NCBI RefSeq assembly: GCF_023953935.1
Contig: NZ_JAMLIW010000007.1
Span: 1 to 64,000, forward strand
Reading direction: 5' to 3'
DNA from: Thermomonas sp.
GTDB taxonomy: Bacteria; Pseudomonadota; Gammaproteobacteria; Xanthomonadales; Xanthomonadaceae
DNA length: 64,000 nt
Shown: piece after piece, positions 1 to 9,210 of the stretch
Numbering within the stretch: the first letter of the stretch is position 1
Layout of the letters: every line of letters starts with the position of its first letter
The notes under the pieces: model-generated
The model's database searches: none
Seen by the model: only the letters and a program-made list of their open reading frames with translations
What the model was told of the DNA's origin: nothing
Made by a program: the position numbers and the translations under genes

Positions 1-324
1 TTCGTAAGTGCGACAATCTGCTTGATCGTTCTGCTTTTGTGTGGGCTTTGTTACCCGCCATTCCCACGACCAAATCAGATGGTTGGTAAGACTCATGGTA
101 TTCTTGTTAATGAATTGGGCCCTCCGGCGGAAATAATGCCCGGAAAATACGCACTGTGGGCGCGTGATCGATTAATTGGCAAGTGGATATTCATGGCAGG
201 TTATGATTACGGCATCGATAAAAATTCGCGGCCAATTTCTTTGGATAGACATTTGCTGCTTGGTTCGAAGCGTTGGTCAATCGTGATATTTCGTAGCTCC
301 ACTTCGCCACCTCCAGTCAGGTGA
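1..324 (+). CDS. Hypothetical exported protein, 5' end outside window
   Basis: The frame is open to the left edge, so the true start lies outside the window; an internal TTG at 22 is only the first possible start seen here. The visible N-terminus is strongly hydrophobic (IVLLLCGLC) and could be the end of a signal or lipoprotein signal peptide. The rest (NQMVGKTHG, NELGPPAEIMPG) faintly resembles the small SmpA/BamE-like lipoprotein fold, where a turn of the type LGPP follows a helix, but I cannot assign a family. Base composition is less GC-rich than the genes that follow. The protein ends SPPPVR just before a palindromic repeat. Confidence 0.4.
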   Translation, partial: FVSATICLIVLLLCGLCYPPFPRPNQMVGKTHGILVNELGPPAEIMPGKYALWARDRLIGKWIFMAGYDYGIDKNSRPISLDRHLLLGSKRWSIVIFRSSTSPPPVR

Positions 325-333
325 GCGAACAAA

Positions 334-383
334 AACAGGGGCAGGTTTACTTCCTCCATCTGATAACTTAACCTGGCCCTGTT
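334..383. repeat. REP-like inverted repeat
   Basis: A 14-base arm AACAGGGGCAGGTT (334-347) is matched in inverted orientation by AACCTGGCCCTGTT (370-383) with one mismatch, separated by 22 bases. Sequences of this type (variants of AACCTGCCCC) are common intergenic palindromes in gammaproteobacteria and are often linked to REP-associated tyrosine transposases; no such transposase is in this window. Confidence 0.5.
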
Positions 384-506
384 CTGCTGACCATGCGGTG
401 ACCTGCCCCCACTGAGCCGTACCATCTGTTCCTGCCGCACCATCAGGGCGTGGCAGTAGTGCCGAAAATCGCGCCCCTGCGGTGCGCTCCAACGGGGTAG
501 TGCGCG

Positions 507-1712
507 TCAAACCGCCTCGAAAATCCCCGCCGCGCCCATGCCGGTGCCGATGCACATGGTCACCATGCCGAATTTGCATTTGCGGCGGCGCATGCCATGG
601 ACGATCGTGGCGGTGCGCACGGCGCCGGTCGCGCCCAGCGGGTGGCCCAGCGCAATCGCGCCGCCCAGCGGGTTGACCTTGGCCGGGTCCAGCTTGCAGT
701 CGTGGATCACCGCCAGCGACTGCGCGGCAAACGCCTCGTTGAGTTCGATCCAGTCCAGCTGGTCCTGGCTCATTCCGGCCTGCGCCAGCGCCTTGGGGAT
801 GGCGGCAATCGGGCCGATGCCCATCACTTCCGGGCGCACGCCGGCAACCGAGAAACTGACGAAGCGCGCCAGCGGGGTCAAGCCGTAGTCCTTGATCGCC
901 TGCTCGGAGGCCAGCAGCACCGCGCCGGCGCCATCGCTCATCTGCGAGGAATTGCCGGCAGTGACCGTGCCGCCGAACTGGCCGTTGCGGAACACCGGGC
1001 GCAGCTTGGCCAGCACTTCGGCCGAGGTGTCGCGGCGCGGGCCTTCGTCGTTTTCGACCCGCAGCTGCTTCAGGCGGATGGTGTTGCCGGCCAGGTCCGG
1101 CTGGTGGCTGATGACCTCGTAAGGCGTGATTTCATCGCGGAATTCGCCGGCGTCCTGCGCCTTGATGGCCTTCTGGTGCGAGGACAGGGCAAAGGCGTCT
1201 TGCGCCTCGCGCGAGATTTTCCACTCGGTCGCCACGTTTTCGGCGGTGATGCCCATGCCGTAGGCGATGTTGACGTGGTCGTTGGCGAACACCGACGGTG
1301 CCATGGCCACCTTGTGGCCCATCATCGGCACCATCGACATCGATTCGGTGCCGCCGGCCAGCATCAAGTCGGAGTTTCCCAGACGAATCTCGTTGGCCGC
1401 CAGCGCCACTGCCTGCAGGCCCGAGGAGCAGAAGCGGTTGATGGTCTGGCCGGGCACGGAGTTGGGCAGCCCGGCCAGCAGCAGGCCGATGCGCGCCACG
1501 TTCATGCCTTGCTCGGCTTCCGGCATCGCGCAGCCGACGATGACATCGCCGATGCGCGTCACATCCACGCCCGGCGCCTGCGCCAGCACGGATCTGAGCA
1601 CGAAGGCCAGCATGTCATCTGGGCGGGCGTTGTGGAACACACCGCGCGGCGCCTTGCCGACCGGGGTGCGGGTGACGGCGCAGATGTAGGCGTCTTGTAA
1701 TTGCTTGGTCAT
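507..1712 (-). CDS. fadA: Acetyl-CoA acyltransferase (beta-oxidation thiolase)
   Basis: Thiolase that cleaves 3-ketoacyl-CoA with CoA to acetyl-CoA and a shortened acyl-CoA, the last step of beta-oxidation. The 401-residue length fits the family. The acylated cysteine lies in NRFCSSG (C95), the catalytic histidine in GHPLGATG (H357) and the second active cysteine in CIGTGMG (C387). An AGGAGAA ribosome-binding site sits just upstream of the ATG at 1712. It is the last gene of a leftward operon with the FadB-like protein and the PsrA-like regulator, separated from fadB by about 206 bases holding two long palindromic repeats. It could equally be labelled fadI; the partner gene's architecture does not decide this. 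Confidence 0.9.
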   Translation of the reverse strand: MTKQLQDAYICAVTRTPVGKAPRGVFHNARPDDMLAFVLRSVLAQAPGVDVTRIGDVIVGCAMPEAEQGMNVARIGLLLAGLPNSVPGQTINRFCSSGLQAVALAANEIRLGNSDLMLAGGTESMSMVPMMGHKVAMAPSVFANDHVNIAYGMGITAENVATEWKISREAQDAFALSSHQKAIKAQDAGEFRDEITPYEVISHQPDLAGNTIRLKQLRVENDEGPRRDTSAEVLAKLRPVFRNGQFGGTVTAGNSSQMSDGAGAVLLASEQAIKDYGLTPLARFVSFSVAGVRPEVMGIGPIAAIPKALAQAGMSQDQLDWIELNEAFAAQSLAVIHDCKLDPAKVNPLGGAIALGHPLGATGAVRTATIVHGMRRRKCKFGMVTMCIGTGMGAAGIFEAV

Positions 1713-1742
1713 GGGGTTCTCCTAGAACGTGATTCGTGGTTT

Positions 1743-1911
1743 GTGATTGGTGATTCGCAACTGCGTAAATGGGGGCGTCGGTTTCTGCGCTCTTTCCAAT
1801 CACGAATCTCGAATCACGAATCACGCGAAAGTGATTGGTGATTCGCAAGAGCGTGAGTGGCGGCGCTGTTCTTGCGCTCTTTCCAATCACCAATCACGTA
1901 TCACCAATCAC
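1743..1911. repeat. Two tandem palindromic repeats between fadB and fadA
   Basis: Two copies of an approximately 80-base unit (1743-1825 and 1831-1911). Each starts GTGATTGGTGATTCGCAA, has a GC-rich centre ending GCGCTCTTTCCAATCAC, and closes with an inverted copy of its start, so each can fold into a long hairpin. The centres differ more than the arms. They lie between two genes of the same operon and could act as a transcript-stabilising or terminating structure, or be passive repeat elements. Confidence 0.7.
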
Positions 1912-1918
1912 TGCAACC

Positions 1919-4291
1919 TCAGTTGCGCAACGGCTTGCCGGTCTTGAGCATGTGCGCGATGCGGGCCTGGGTCTTTTCCTGCTGGGCCAGTTCGACGAAG
2001 TGCTGGCGCTCCAGCTTGAGCAGCCAGTCCTCGTCCACCAGCGCGCCGCGATCCACCTTGCCGCCGCACAGCACGGTGGCGATGCGCTCGGCGATCTCGT
2101 AGTCGTAGGGGCTGATGAAGCGGCCTTCCAGCATATTGACCAGCAGCATCTTGAAGGTGGCGATGCCGACGTCGCCGGCCACCGGGATGCGGCGCGCCGG
2201 CAGCGGCGGGCGGTAGCCGGCCTCGGCCAGCCCGCGCGCCTGCGCCTTGGCGATGTGCAGCAGCTCGAAGGCGTTGAAGGCAATCGCATCGCCGCCGCGC
2301 ATCAGGCCCAGCTCCTTGGCGTTGCTGGCCGAAGTCGAAACCTTGGCCATCGCCACGGTTTCGAACACTTTCTTCAGCTCGGCGAACACGTCGCCGCCGG
2401 GTCCGGCCGCCGCCGCGGCGCGGACCGCGAATTCCTTCAGCCCGCCGCCGGCCGGCAGCAGGCCCACGCCGGCTTCGACCAGGCCGATGTAGCTTTCCAG
2501 ATGGGCGACGGTCTTGGCGCTGTGCATCTGGAACTCGCAGCCGCCGCCCAGCGCCAGCCCGCGCACCGCCGCGACCACCGGCACCAGTGCGTACTTGATG
2601 CGCTGGCTGGTGGCCTGGAAGTTGGCGACCATGGATTCGAATGCATCCACCTTGCCGGCCTGCAGCAGGCCCATCGCGCCGGCCAGATCGGCGCCGGCGG
2701 AGAAGGGTTCCTTCGGCTGCCAGACCACCAGGCCGGCAAAGTCGCGCTCGGCGCGTGCCACCGCTTCCTGCATGCCCTCGATCACCGCGTCGTTGACGGT
2801 GTGCAGCTTGGTCTTGAAGCTGACCACGGCCACCTCGTCGCCGTCGTGCCACATGCGCAGACCATCATTCTCGAATACGGTTTCGCCCGCCGGGAAGCGT
2901 TCGCCCAGCATCGGGTCGGGGAAGCGCTGGCGGCGATAGACGGGCAGGGCGGAGCGCGGCTGCAGCGCGTTCCTGCTCGGGCTGTAGCTGCCTTCGGGCG
3001 CGTACACGCCGGCGCGGCCGTCGCTGACCCAAGCGGGCAGGGTGGCATCGCTCATCGCCTTGCCGGCCTTGATGTCCTCGTCAATCCACTGCGCCACCTG
3101 CGGCCAGCCGGCTGACTGCCAGGTCTCGAACGGCCCCTGCGCCCAGCCGTAGCCCCAGCGGATCGCCTGGTCGACGTCGCGGGCGGTGTCGGCAATGGCG
3201 GCCAGATGGAAGGCGCTGTAGTGGAACAGGTCGCGGAAGCAGGCCCACAGGAACTGCGCCTGCGGATGGCTGGACGCGCGCAGCTGGCGGAATTTCTCCG
3301 CCGGATCGCGCTGCTTGAGGATTTCGACGACTTCCGGCGCCGCGCCGCGGTCGGCCGGGCGGTAATCCTGCTTTTCGAGATCGAGAACGACGATGTCCTT
3401 GCCGACCTTGCGGAAGATGCCAGCGCCGACCTTCTGGCCCAGCGCGCCCTTGGCGATCAGGGCCTCCAGCCAGGCCGGTGACTTGAAATAGCGGTGCCAG
3501 GGGTCGTCGGCCAGGGTGTCGGCCATGGTCTTGATGACGTGGGCCATGGTGTCCAGACCGACCACGTCGGAGGTGCGGTAGGTGGCCGACTTCGGCCGCC
3601 CCAGCAGCGGCCCGGTCAGGGCATCGACTTCGTCAAAACCCAGCCCGAAGGCGTGGGTGTGCTGGATCACCGACAGGATGGAAAACACCCCGATGCGGTT
3701 GCCGATGAAGTTCGGGGTGTCCTTGGCGTGCACCACGCCCTTGCCGACCTGGGTGGTGAGGAAGGTTTCCAGCCCCTCCAGCACCTTGGGCTCGGTGGTG
3801 GTGGCCGGAATGAGTTCCGCCAGATGCATGTAGCGCGGCGGGTTGAAGAAGTGCAGGCCGCAGAAGCGATGTCGAAGTTCTTCTGGAAGGACAGACGCCA
3901 ACGTATTGATTCCCAAGCCTGATGTATTGCTGGCCAGCACCGCGTGCGCGGGCACGAATGGCGCGATCTTCCGGTACAGATCCTGCTTCCAGTCCATCCG
4001 TTCGGCAATCGCTTCGATGATCAGGTCACAGCCTTTGAGCTGGTCTAGGCCGGTGTCGTAATTGGCCGGCGTGATCGCTTGCGCCAGCGCCTTGCTGGCC
4101 AGCGGCGCCGGGCTGAGCTTGCCCAGATGGTCGATGGCCTTGAGCACGATGGCGTTCGGGTTGCCGTCCTTGGCTGCCAGATCGAACAACACGGTGTCGA
4201 TGCCGGCATTGGTCAGCTGGGCGGCGATCTGCGCGCCCATCACGCCGGCCCCGAGCACCGCGGCGCGGCGTACGTGCAATTTCTCAAACAT
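1919..4291 (-). CDS. fadB: 3-hydroxyacyl-CoA dehydrogenase / enoyl-CoA hydratase
   Basis: Bifunctional beta-oxidation enzyme of 790 residues. The N-terminus is the NAD-binding 3-hydroxyacyl-CoA dehydrogenase domain with the dinucleotide motif VLGAGVMG (residues 13-19), the SNTSG segment and the family motif HFFNPP. The C-terminal third is an enoyl-CoA hydratase/isomerase (crotonase) domain with the FSAGADL and GLALGGGCE oxyanion-hole segments. This order, dehydrogenase first and hydratase last, is that of FadN-type proteins and is reversed relative to E. coli FadB. It starts 21 bases after the PsrA-like gene stop, so it should be co-transcribed with it, and the thiolase follows. Substrate chain length cannot be read from sequence. 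Confidence 0.9.
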   Translation of the reverse strand: MFEKLHVRRAAVLGAGVMGAQIAAQLTNAGIDTVLFDLAAKDGNPNAIVLKAIDHLGKLSPAPLASKALAQAITPANYDTGLDQLKGCDLIIEAIAERMDWKQDLYRKIAPFVPAHAVLASNTSGLGINTLASVLPEELRHRFCGLHFFNPPRYMHLAELIPATTTEPKVLEGLETFLTTQVGKGVVHAKDTPNFIGNRIGVFSILSVIQHTHAFGLGFDEVDALTGPLLGRPKSATYRTSDVVGLDTMAHVIKTMADTLADDPWHRYFKSPAWLEALIAKGALGQKVGAGIFRKVGKDIVVLDLEKQDYRPADRGAAPEVVEILKQRDPAEKFRQLRASSHPQAQFLWACFRDLFHYSAFHLAAIADTARDVDQAIRWGYGWAQGPFETWQSAGWPQVAQWIDEDIKAGKAMSDATLPAWVSDGRAGVYAPEGSYSPSRNALQPRSALPVYRRQRFPDPMLGERFPAGETVFENDGLRMWHDGDEVAVVSFKTKLHTVNDAVIEGMQEAVARAERDFAGLVVWQPKEPFSAGADLAGAMGLLQAGKVDAFESMVANFQATSQRIKYALVPVVAAVRGLALGGGCEFQMHSAKTVAHLESYIGLVEAGVGLLPAGGGLKEFAVRAAAAAGPGGDVFAELKKVFETVAMAKVSTSASNAKELGLMRGGDAIAFNAFELLHIAKAQARGLAEAGYRPPLPARRIPVAGDVGIATFKMLLVNMLEGRFISPYDYEIAERIATVLCGGKVDRGALVDEDWLLKLERQHFVELAQQEKTQARIAHMLKTGKPLRN

Positions 4292-4312
4292 GTTCAGTAT
4301 CTCCTTGGATAT

Positions 4313-4939
4313 TCAATCTTTATTCGCATGGAAACCGGCGGCGGCGAAGCGAATCAGGGCAGCGGCGGCGCGCTGCCGGTGGCTGGATTCCGAGGTGCCG
4401 GTCGGGCGCTTGATCAAACCGAAATCTGCCATGGCGTATGTGAGCGCACCGGCAAGGAAGTCCAGACGCCAGTACAGCTCTTCCTTGCCCAGGCCGGGGA
4501 CGCAGGCGGCGATCGCCTTGACGAATTCGCGCAGGACGTGGCCGTAGCGGTCCGACAGGAACTTGCGCAGGCCGTCATTGCTCTCGGCGTAGGCGCGGGC
4601 GATGACGCGGACGAAATCGGCGCCGCCGTGGCGGTCCTGGGCCATCGCCAGCGCCGGTTCGACGAAGGCGGCCAGCACCGGCTCCAGCTGGCCCGGGCTG
4701 TCCCTGCAGGCAGCGTTCAGCGCCGCCAGACGCTCGGTGCTCATCTGGTCCATGCGTCGGCGGAACACCTCGTTGACCAGGTTTTCCTTGCTGCCGAAGT
4801 GGTAGTTGACCGCGGCGATGTTGACGTCGGCGCGGCTGGTCACCTGGCGCAGCGAGGTGCCGGCGAAACCGTGACGGGCGAACAGCGCCTCGGCGGCGTA
4901 GAGAATTCGATCCTTGGTGGAAAAATTGCGCGTGGTCAT
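4313..4939 (-). CDS. psrA: TetR-family fatty-acid regulator, PsrA-like
   Basis: A 208-residue TetR repressor. The N-terminal helix-turn-helix is clear (RILYAAEALFARHG, then NIAAVNYHFGSK, the recognition helix typical of PsrA/FadR-type TetR proteins). The C-terminal ligand domain is less conserved. I chose ATG at 4939 because the HTH begins 10 residues in and a TCAAAC-N4-GTTTGA operator lies 14 bases upstream. Pseudomonas PsrA binds a G/CAAAC-N2-4-GTTTG/C palindrome and responds to long-chain acyl groups, so this protein probably represses its own operon, including fadB and fadA, until fatty acyl ligands are present. The ligand is inferred. Confidence 0.85.
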   Translation of the reverse strand: MTTRNFSTKDRILYAAEALFARHGFAGTSLRQVTSRADVNIAAVNYHFGSKENLVNEVFRRRMDQMSTERLAALNAACRDSPGQLEPVLAAFVEPALAMAQDRHGGADFVRVIARAYAESNDGLRKFLSDRYGHVLREFVKAIAACVPGLGKEELYWRLDFLAGALTYAMADFGLIKRPTGTSESSHRQRAAAALIRFAAAGFHANKD

Positions 4940-4952
4940 GGCCGTGTATGAA

Positions 4953-4968
4953 TCAAACGCTTGTTTGA
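4953..4968. promoter_or_regulatory. PsrA-type operator palindrome
   Basis: TCAAAC-GCTT-GTTTGA is a perfect 6+6 inverted repeat with a 4-base centre, 14 bases upstream of the TetR-family gene. It fits the published PsrA box pattern (CAAAC, short spacer, GTTTG), supporting autoregulation of the psrA-fadB-fadA operon. Confidence 0.7.
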
Positions 4969-5152
4969 GATTAGCGCCGACGCGCAGCAAGTGCAACGGG
5001 TGCTGCGGCCAGCGGGTGGCACGCGCTGCCGCGACGCTGGCAGGATTGCGGAATCGGTTCTTGAAATCGAGGCGTGCCGGGGTTAGAAGTGGGTTCGAGC
5101 CCTGCTGCGGCACGCGGCAGGCTGCGTTTGGGGATGAACGGGACGCCGGCAC

Positions 5153-6991
5153 ATGACCGATTGCGCGCCGACAGTGAACGCCACGAAGCCGTCCGATCCG
5201 GCCGAATTCGCCTTGGGCCTGCTGGCGGCCGGCAGCTTCGGGCGGGTTGTGCAGGTGTTCGAGTCGCGCCTGCGCGCGGAGATCCCGACGGTGCAACTTG
5301 CCATGTGGTGGTCCCTGCGCCCGACCGCCGCAACGACCGCCGCCCTGCGCTGCGCGCCCGGCAGCGCCCGTGACTGGGCCGAGCTGGAGCAGGCCCGGCA
5401 GGTCCTGCTCGCGGGCGGACCGGCGTCGGGGCCGGCCCCGGCAACCGGCAGCATCCTCCGTTCCCTGCCGCTGGCGCTGAAAGCGGGAGGACAAGCGGTG
5501 CTGCAGGTCCGCGGTGATGCATCCGGGATCGGGCAACTGGAACGGGACGCCGCGTTTCTGCAAATGCTGGCGCTGTTCGAACTGCGGGTCTCCGACCTGC
5601 TCGAAGCCCGCCATCTCGAGGGCGCCGTGCGCAGGCTTGAACGCTCCGAAGCGGTGCAGCGCGCGCTGTTCCGGATCGCCGAGCTCACCGGTGCCACCAC
5701 CAGCATGGAAGAGTTCTACACCGCCGTGCATGCGCAGGTTGGCGAGCTGCTGTACGCGCGCAATTTCTACATCGCGCTGCTGGTGGATGACGGCGCCGCG
5801 TTTGATTATCCCTATGCCGTGGACGAACGCGACGACCCGCGGGAGATCTTCCGGCGTCAGCCGCTGCGCCACGGCCTGACCGAGTACGTGCAGCGCACCG
5901 GCAAGCCCTTGCTGCTCGATCGGGCCGTGCGCGAGCGCCTGGTGGCGGCCGGCGAGATCCGGATGGTGGGTTCGCCCTCGGTGGCCTGGCTGGGCGTGCC
6001 GCTGGTGATGGAGGGCCAGGTGGCCGGCGTCCTGGCAGTGCAAAGCTATTCGGAAGACATCCTGTACGGGCCGCGTGATCAGGAGCTGTTGGCCTTCGTC
6101 GCCCAGAACATTGCCACCGCGCTGCACCGCCGGCAGGTGGCCGAATCGCTGCGCTCGGCCTATGCGCAATTGCAGGCCCAGCTCGAAGAGCTGCGCCGGG
6201 CCCAGACGGAGTTGATCGAGAACGAGAAGATGGCTTCGCTGGGCCGGCTGGTTGCCGGGGTCGCCCATGAAATCAATACACCACTCGGGATCGCCGTCAC
6301 CTCCGCCTCGCATCTGGATGACATCTTCAAGGGCCTGGAGCGCGATCCGCGGATGGCGGATCGTCCGGAATGGGTCAAGGCGCTCGGCAAGGGGCGCCGC
6401 TGCGTGGACCTGATTCTCAACAACCTCGGCAAGGCGGCGCAGTTGGTGCGCAGCTTCAAGCAGGTCGCGGTCGATCAGTCCAATGAAGTCCGGCGATCGG
6501 TCGGGATCCGCGCATTTCTGGACGACGTGCTGCTGTCGCTGCACCCGCGCCTGAAGGTGACGCCGCACCGCGTGGAAGTGGCGTGTGCCGAGGACCTGGC
6601 GTTGGAGACCCTGCCGGGCGCGCTCTACCAGGTCGTGTCGAACATCCTCCTCAACGCCTTGCTGCACGCATTCGAGGATGGCCAGGCGGGGCTGATCCGG
6701 ATCGTCTGCACGCGTTCCGGGGACGGCATCGACCTGTCGATCCGGGACGACGGCAGGGGGATGCCGGATTCGGTCCGGCAGCACGTCTTCGAACCGTTCT
6801 TCACCACCCGCCGTGGCCGCGGCGGCACCGGCCTGGGCCTGCACATGGTCTACAACCTCGTCACCCAGCTGCTGGGCGGAACCATCGCCTGCGCCAGCGC
6901 CCCCGGGCAGGGTGCCGAGTTCACGATCCACCTGCCTTTCAACCATGAGCCCGGCGCCGCCGGATCCGCTGCACCCATCGCAACCAGCTGA
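5153..6991 (+). CDS. GAF-domain sensor histidine kinase
   Basis: A 612-residue kinase without an obvious signal peptide or transmembrane segment, so probably cytoplasmic. Residues about 170-325 form a GAF-type sensor (FYIALLVDDG, LGVPLVMEGQVAGVLAVQSY). A coiled coil (about 325-358) leads to the phosphorylated H-box VAGVAHEINTP with H372. The ATPase domain has the N-box (NILLNALLHAF, about 497-507), the G1 box DDGRGMP (532-538), the F segment EPFFTT and the G2 box GGTGLGL (557-563). The next gene, 26 bases downstream, encodes an HD-GYP response regulator, the likely partner. The signal is unknown. Confidence 0.85.
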   Translation: MTDCAPTVNATKPSDPAEFALGLLAAGSFGRVVQVFESRLRAEIPTVQLAMWWSLRPTAATTAALRCAPGSARDWAELEQARQVLLAGGPASGPAPATGSILRSLPLALKAGGQAVLQVRGDASGIGQLERDAAFLQMLALFELRVSDLLEARHLEGAVRRLERSEAVQRALFRIAELTGATTSMEEFYTAVHAQVGELLYARNFYIALLVDDGAAFDYPYAVDERDDPREIFRRQPLRHGLTEYVQRTGKPLLLDRAVRERLVAAGEIRMVGSPSVAWLGVPLVMEGQVAGVLAVQSYSEDILYGPRDQELLAFVAQNIATALHRRQVAESLRSAYAQLQAQLEELRRAQTELIENEKMASLGRLVAGVAHEINTPLGIAVTSASHLDDIFKGLERDPRMADRPEWVKALGKGRRCVDLILNNLGKAAQLVRSFKQVAVDQSNEVRRSVGIRAFLDDVLLSLHPRLKVTPHRVEVACAEDLALETLPGALYQVVSNILLNALLHAFEDGQAGLIRIVCTRSGDGIDLSIRDDGRGMPDSVRQHVFEPFFTTRRGRGGTGLGLHMVYNLVTQLLGGTIACASAPGQGAEFTIHLPFNHEPGAAGSAAPIATS

Positions 6992-7017
6992 AGACGAACA
7001 ATCCGGGGGTTTCCGAA

Positions 7018-8505
7018 ATGACGAGCAAGAGCGAGTGCTGGAAAATCCTGGTGGTCGATGACGAGCCTGGCGTCCGCGAAATCACCCGCATGGTGCTGGA
7101 GGACATGGCGTTCGATGGCCGCGGCCTGGAAATCCTGGAAGCCGCTTCCGGGAGCGAGGCCAGGCAGGTGCTCGACGACCATGACGACATCGCCCTGATG
7201 ATCGTGGACGTGGTGATGGAGAGCGACCACGCCGGCCTGGATCTGGTGCGGCACGTGCGCGAAGTGCGCGGCAATCGTCTGGTGCGCATCATCCTGCGCA
7301 CCGGCCACCCCGGCCAGGCGCCCGAGCGCGAGGTGATCCGCGGCTACGACATCAATGATTACAAGGAAAAGACCGAGCTGACTTCCAGCAAGCTCGAGAC
7401 CACCGTGTTCGTCGCCCTGCGCGGCTATCGCGACATCGCCACGATCGAGGCCGCCCGCCGCGGGCTGGAGCGGGTCGTCGAAGCCTCCGTGGAGATCCAC
7501 TCGCGGCGCCAGAGCCACGAATTCGCCTCGGCCGTGCTGGCCCAGCTGGCGACCCTGACCGGCCTGCCGGACGGGGCTTTGTACTGCGCCATCCCCAGAA
7601 CCGATCAGGCCAGGGACATGCCGATCCAGGTGACCGCGGCCATCGGCGCCTTCCGTGCCTACGTCAGCGGCGCGATCGACGACAGCCTGCCCGAGCCGAT
7701 GTTGCGCAGCTTCCACGCCGCCTATGACGGCAAGCACCACGTCTTCGAACCGGATCACTATGTCCTGTATTTTTCCGATTCGCGCGACTCGGAAAACCTG
7801 TTGATCGTCGCCGGTTCGCCGCACCTGTCCGACCTCGACCTGCATCTGGTCAAGGTGTTTTGCACCAACGTCGGCATCGCTTTCGAGAACCTGCACCTGC
7901 ACCGCGACCTGCTGGATGCGCAGCTGGAGATGATCTGCCTGCTGGCCGGGGCGGTCGAATCGCGCTCGCGCGAGACCGCCAATCACGTCAAGCGGGTCGG
8001 CCTGTTGGCGCACATGCTGGCCTCGGCCCTGGGCCTGGACGCCAAGACCGCCGAGGCCCTGGAGTTCGCCGCGCCGCTGCACGACGTCGGCAAGATCGCG
8101 GTGCCGGACGTGATCTTGAACAAGCCCGGACCGCTCACCGCCGAGGAAACCGTGATCATGCGTCTGCACGCCGAACGCGGCGCCCAGCTGCTGGCGCAGT
8201 CGCACCTGCCGTTGATCCAGCTCGCGGCGGAAATCGCCCAGACCCACCACGAGAACTGGGATGGCAGCGGCTATCCGCTGGGCCTGGCGGGCGAAGACAT
8301 CCCGCTCAGCGGGCGCATCACCGCGCTGGCCGACGTGTTCGATGCGCTCGGCAGCCGCCGCTGCTACAAGGCGCCGTGGACGCAGGACCGGATCATCGAA
8401 TTGCTGCAGGAGCAGCGTGGGCGCAAGTTCGAACCGAGGCTGGTGGACCTGCTGCTGGAGCGTCTTGATCAGGCCGAGGCGATTCGGCAGTCGCTGCCGG
8501 ATTGA
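7018..8505 (+). CDS. Response regulator with DUF3369 and HD-GYP phosphodiesterase
   Basis: A 495-residue output protein. The receiver domain (1-140) has the acidic pair D14-D15 and phospho-acceptor D64 in MIVDVVM. A middle DUF3369-like region spans about 150-300. The C-terminal HD-GYP domain has HD at 355-356, [10 protein letters not shown], the HH pair at 410-411 and the GYP triad at 418-420 (DGSGYP). HD-GYP proteins hydrolyse cyclic di-GMP. With the upstream kinase this forms a two-component system that lowers cyclic di-GMP on phosphorylation or dephosphorylation; the direction is inferred. A strong terminator follows. Confidence 0.87.
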   Translation: MTSKSECWKILVVDDEPGVREITRMVLEDMAFDGRGLEILEAASGSEARQVLDDHDDIALMIVDVVMESDHAGLDLVRHVREVRGNRLVRIILRTGHPGQAPEREVIRGYDINDYKEKTELTSSKLETTVFVALRGYRDIATIEAARRGLERVVEASVEIHSRRQSHEFASAVLAQLATLTGLPDGALYCAIPRTDQARDMPIQVTAAIGAFRAYVSGAIDDSLPEPMLRSFHAAYDGKHHVFEPDHYVLYFSDSRDSENLLIVAGSPHLSDLDLHLVKVFCTNVGIAFENLHLHRDLLDAQLEMICLLAGAVESRSRETANHVKRVGLLAHMLASALGLDAKTAEALEFAAPLHDVGKIAVPDVILNKPGPLTAEETVIMRLHAERGAQLLAQSHLPLIQLAAEIAQTHHENWDGSGYPLGLAGEDIPLSGRITALADVFDALGSRRCYKAPWTQDRIIELLQEQRGRKFEPRLVDLLLERLDQAEAIRQSLPD

Positions 8506-8611
8506 GCCGGCCTGCGCCGGGTTGCCGGGCCACGCGCGTCGCAAACCGCCGCCGCACCGCGGGCGCACCGCCGCAGGATCGGTTAGAATTCCCCGCAGGC
8601 ATGTCTGCCAA

Positions 8612-8635
8612 ACCCGCGTCAGGACGCGGGTTTTT
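8612..8635 (+). terminator. Rho-independent terminator
   Basis: Stem ACCCGCGT / ACGCGGGT with a 4-base CAGG loop followed by five T residues. It lies about 107 bases after the HD-GYP gene and about 50 before ndk, so it separates the two-component operon from the housekeeping operon. Confidence 0.75.
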
Positions 8636-8686
8636 CTGTTATCCTCGGGTGCTCCGGCACGGACGCCCACCAACCGGAGAATTTCG

Positions 8687-9112
8687 ATGGCGCTGGAGCG
8701 CACCCTTTCGATCGTCAAGCCCGATGCCGTTGCCAAGAACGTGATCGGCGAGATCTACGCCCGTTTCGAGAAGGCCGGCCTGAAGGTCGTGGCCGCCAGG
8801 ATGAAGCACCTGTCCAAGCAGGAAGCGGAAGGCTTCTACGCGGTGCACCGCGAGCGCCCGTTCTTCCCGGCGCTGGTCAACTTCATGAGCTCCGGCCCGG
8901 TGATGATCCAGGTGCTGGAAGGCGAGGGCGCGGTGCTGAAGAACCGCGAGCTGATGGGCGCCACCAATCCGAAGGACGCCGCCCCGGGCACCATTCGCGC
9001 CGACTTCGCCGACAGCATCGACGCCAACGCCGTGCATGGTTCGGATTCGCTGGAGAACGCCGCGATCGAGATCGGCTACTTCTTCCCGGCCACCGACGTC
9101 TACGCGCGCTGA
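8687..9112 (+). CDS. ndk: Nucleoside diphosphate kinase
   Basis: Transfers the gamma phosphate of ATP to other nucleoside diphosphates through a phosphohistidine. The 141-residue length is exactly that of bacterial [15 protein letters not shown] at the N-terminus and the active-site segment NAVHGSDS (H117) are diagnostic, with the partner glutamate after it in ENAAIEI. The start ATG at 8687 follows an ACCGGAGA ribosome-binding site. It sits at the head of the ndk-rlmN-pilF-rodZ run. Confidence 0.97.
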   Translation: MALERTLSIVKPDAVAKNVIGEIYARFEKAGLKVVAARMKHLSKQEAEGFYAVHRERPFFPALVNFMSSGPVMIQVLEGEGAVLKNRELMGATNPKDAAPGTIRADFADSIDANAVHGSDSLENAAIEIGYFFPATDVYAR

Positions 9113-9116
9113 ACCG

Positions 9117-9210
9117 CCGGGAGACGGGAAGAGGGAGACGGGAAACGTGAACGGTCAAACGCAAATCCAGACAACGGATGCGGTGTCTCCCGTCTCCCGC
9201 CTCCCGTCCA
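9117..9210. repeat. Inverted repeat overlapping the 5' end of rlmN
   Basis: A purine-rich arm built from repeated GGGAGACGGGAA units (about 9117-9146) is answered by its inverted copy GTGTCTCCCGTCTCCCGCC (about 9184-9209). The pair could fold into a hairpin covering the proposed rlmN start. It resembles intergenic repeat elements rather than conserved coding sequence, so the first residues of RlmN are probably repeat-derived. Confidence 0.55.

Noticed and set aside
4313-6946. An 877-codon minus-strand frame spanning the histidine kinase and TetR genes
   Set aside because: Only its last 208 codons (from ATG 4939) form a real protein; the rest is the shadow of the kinase gene.
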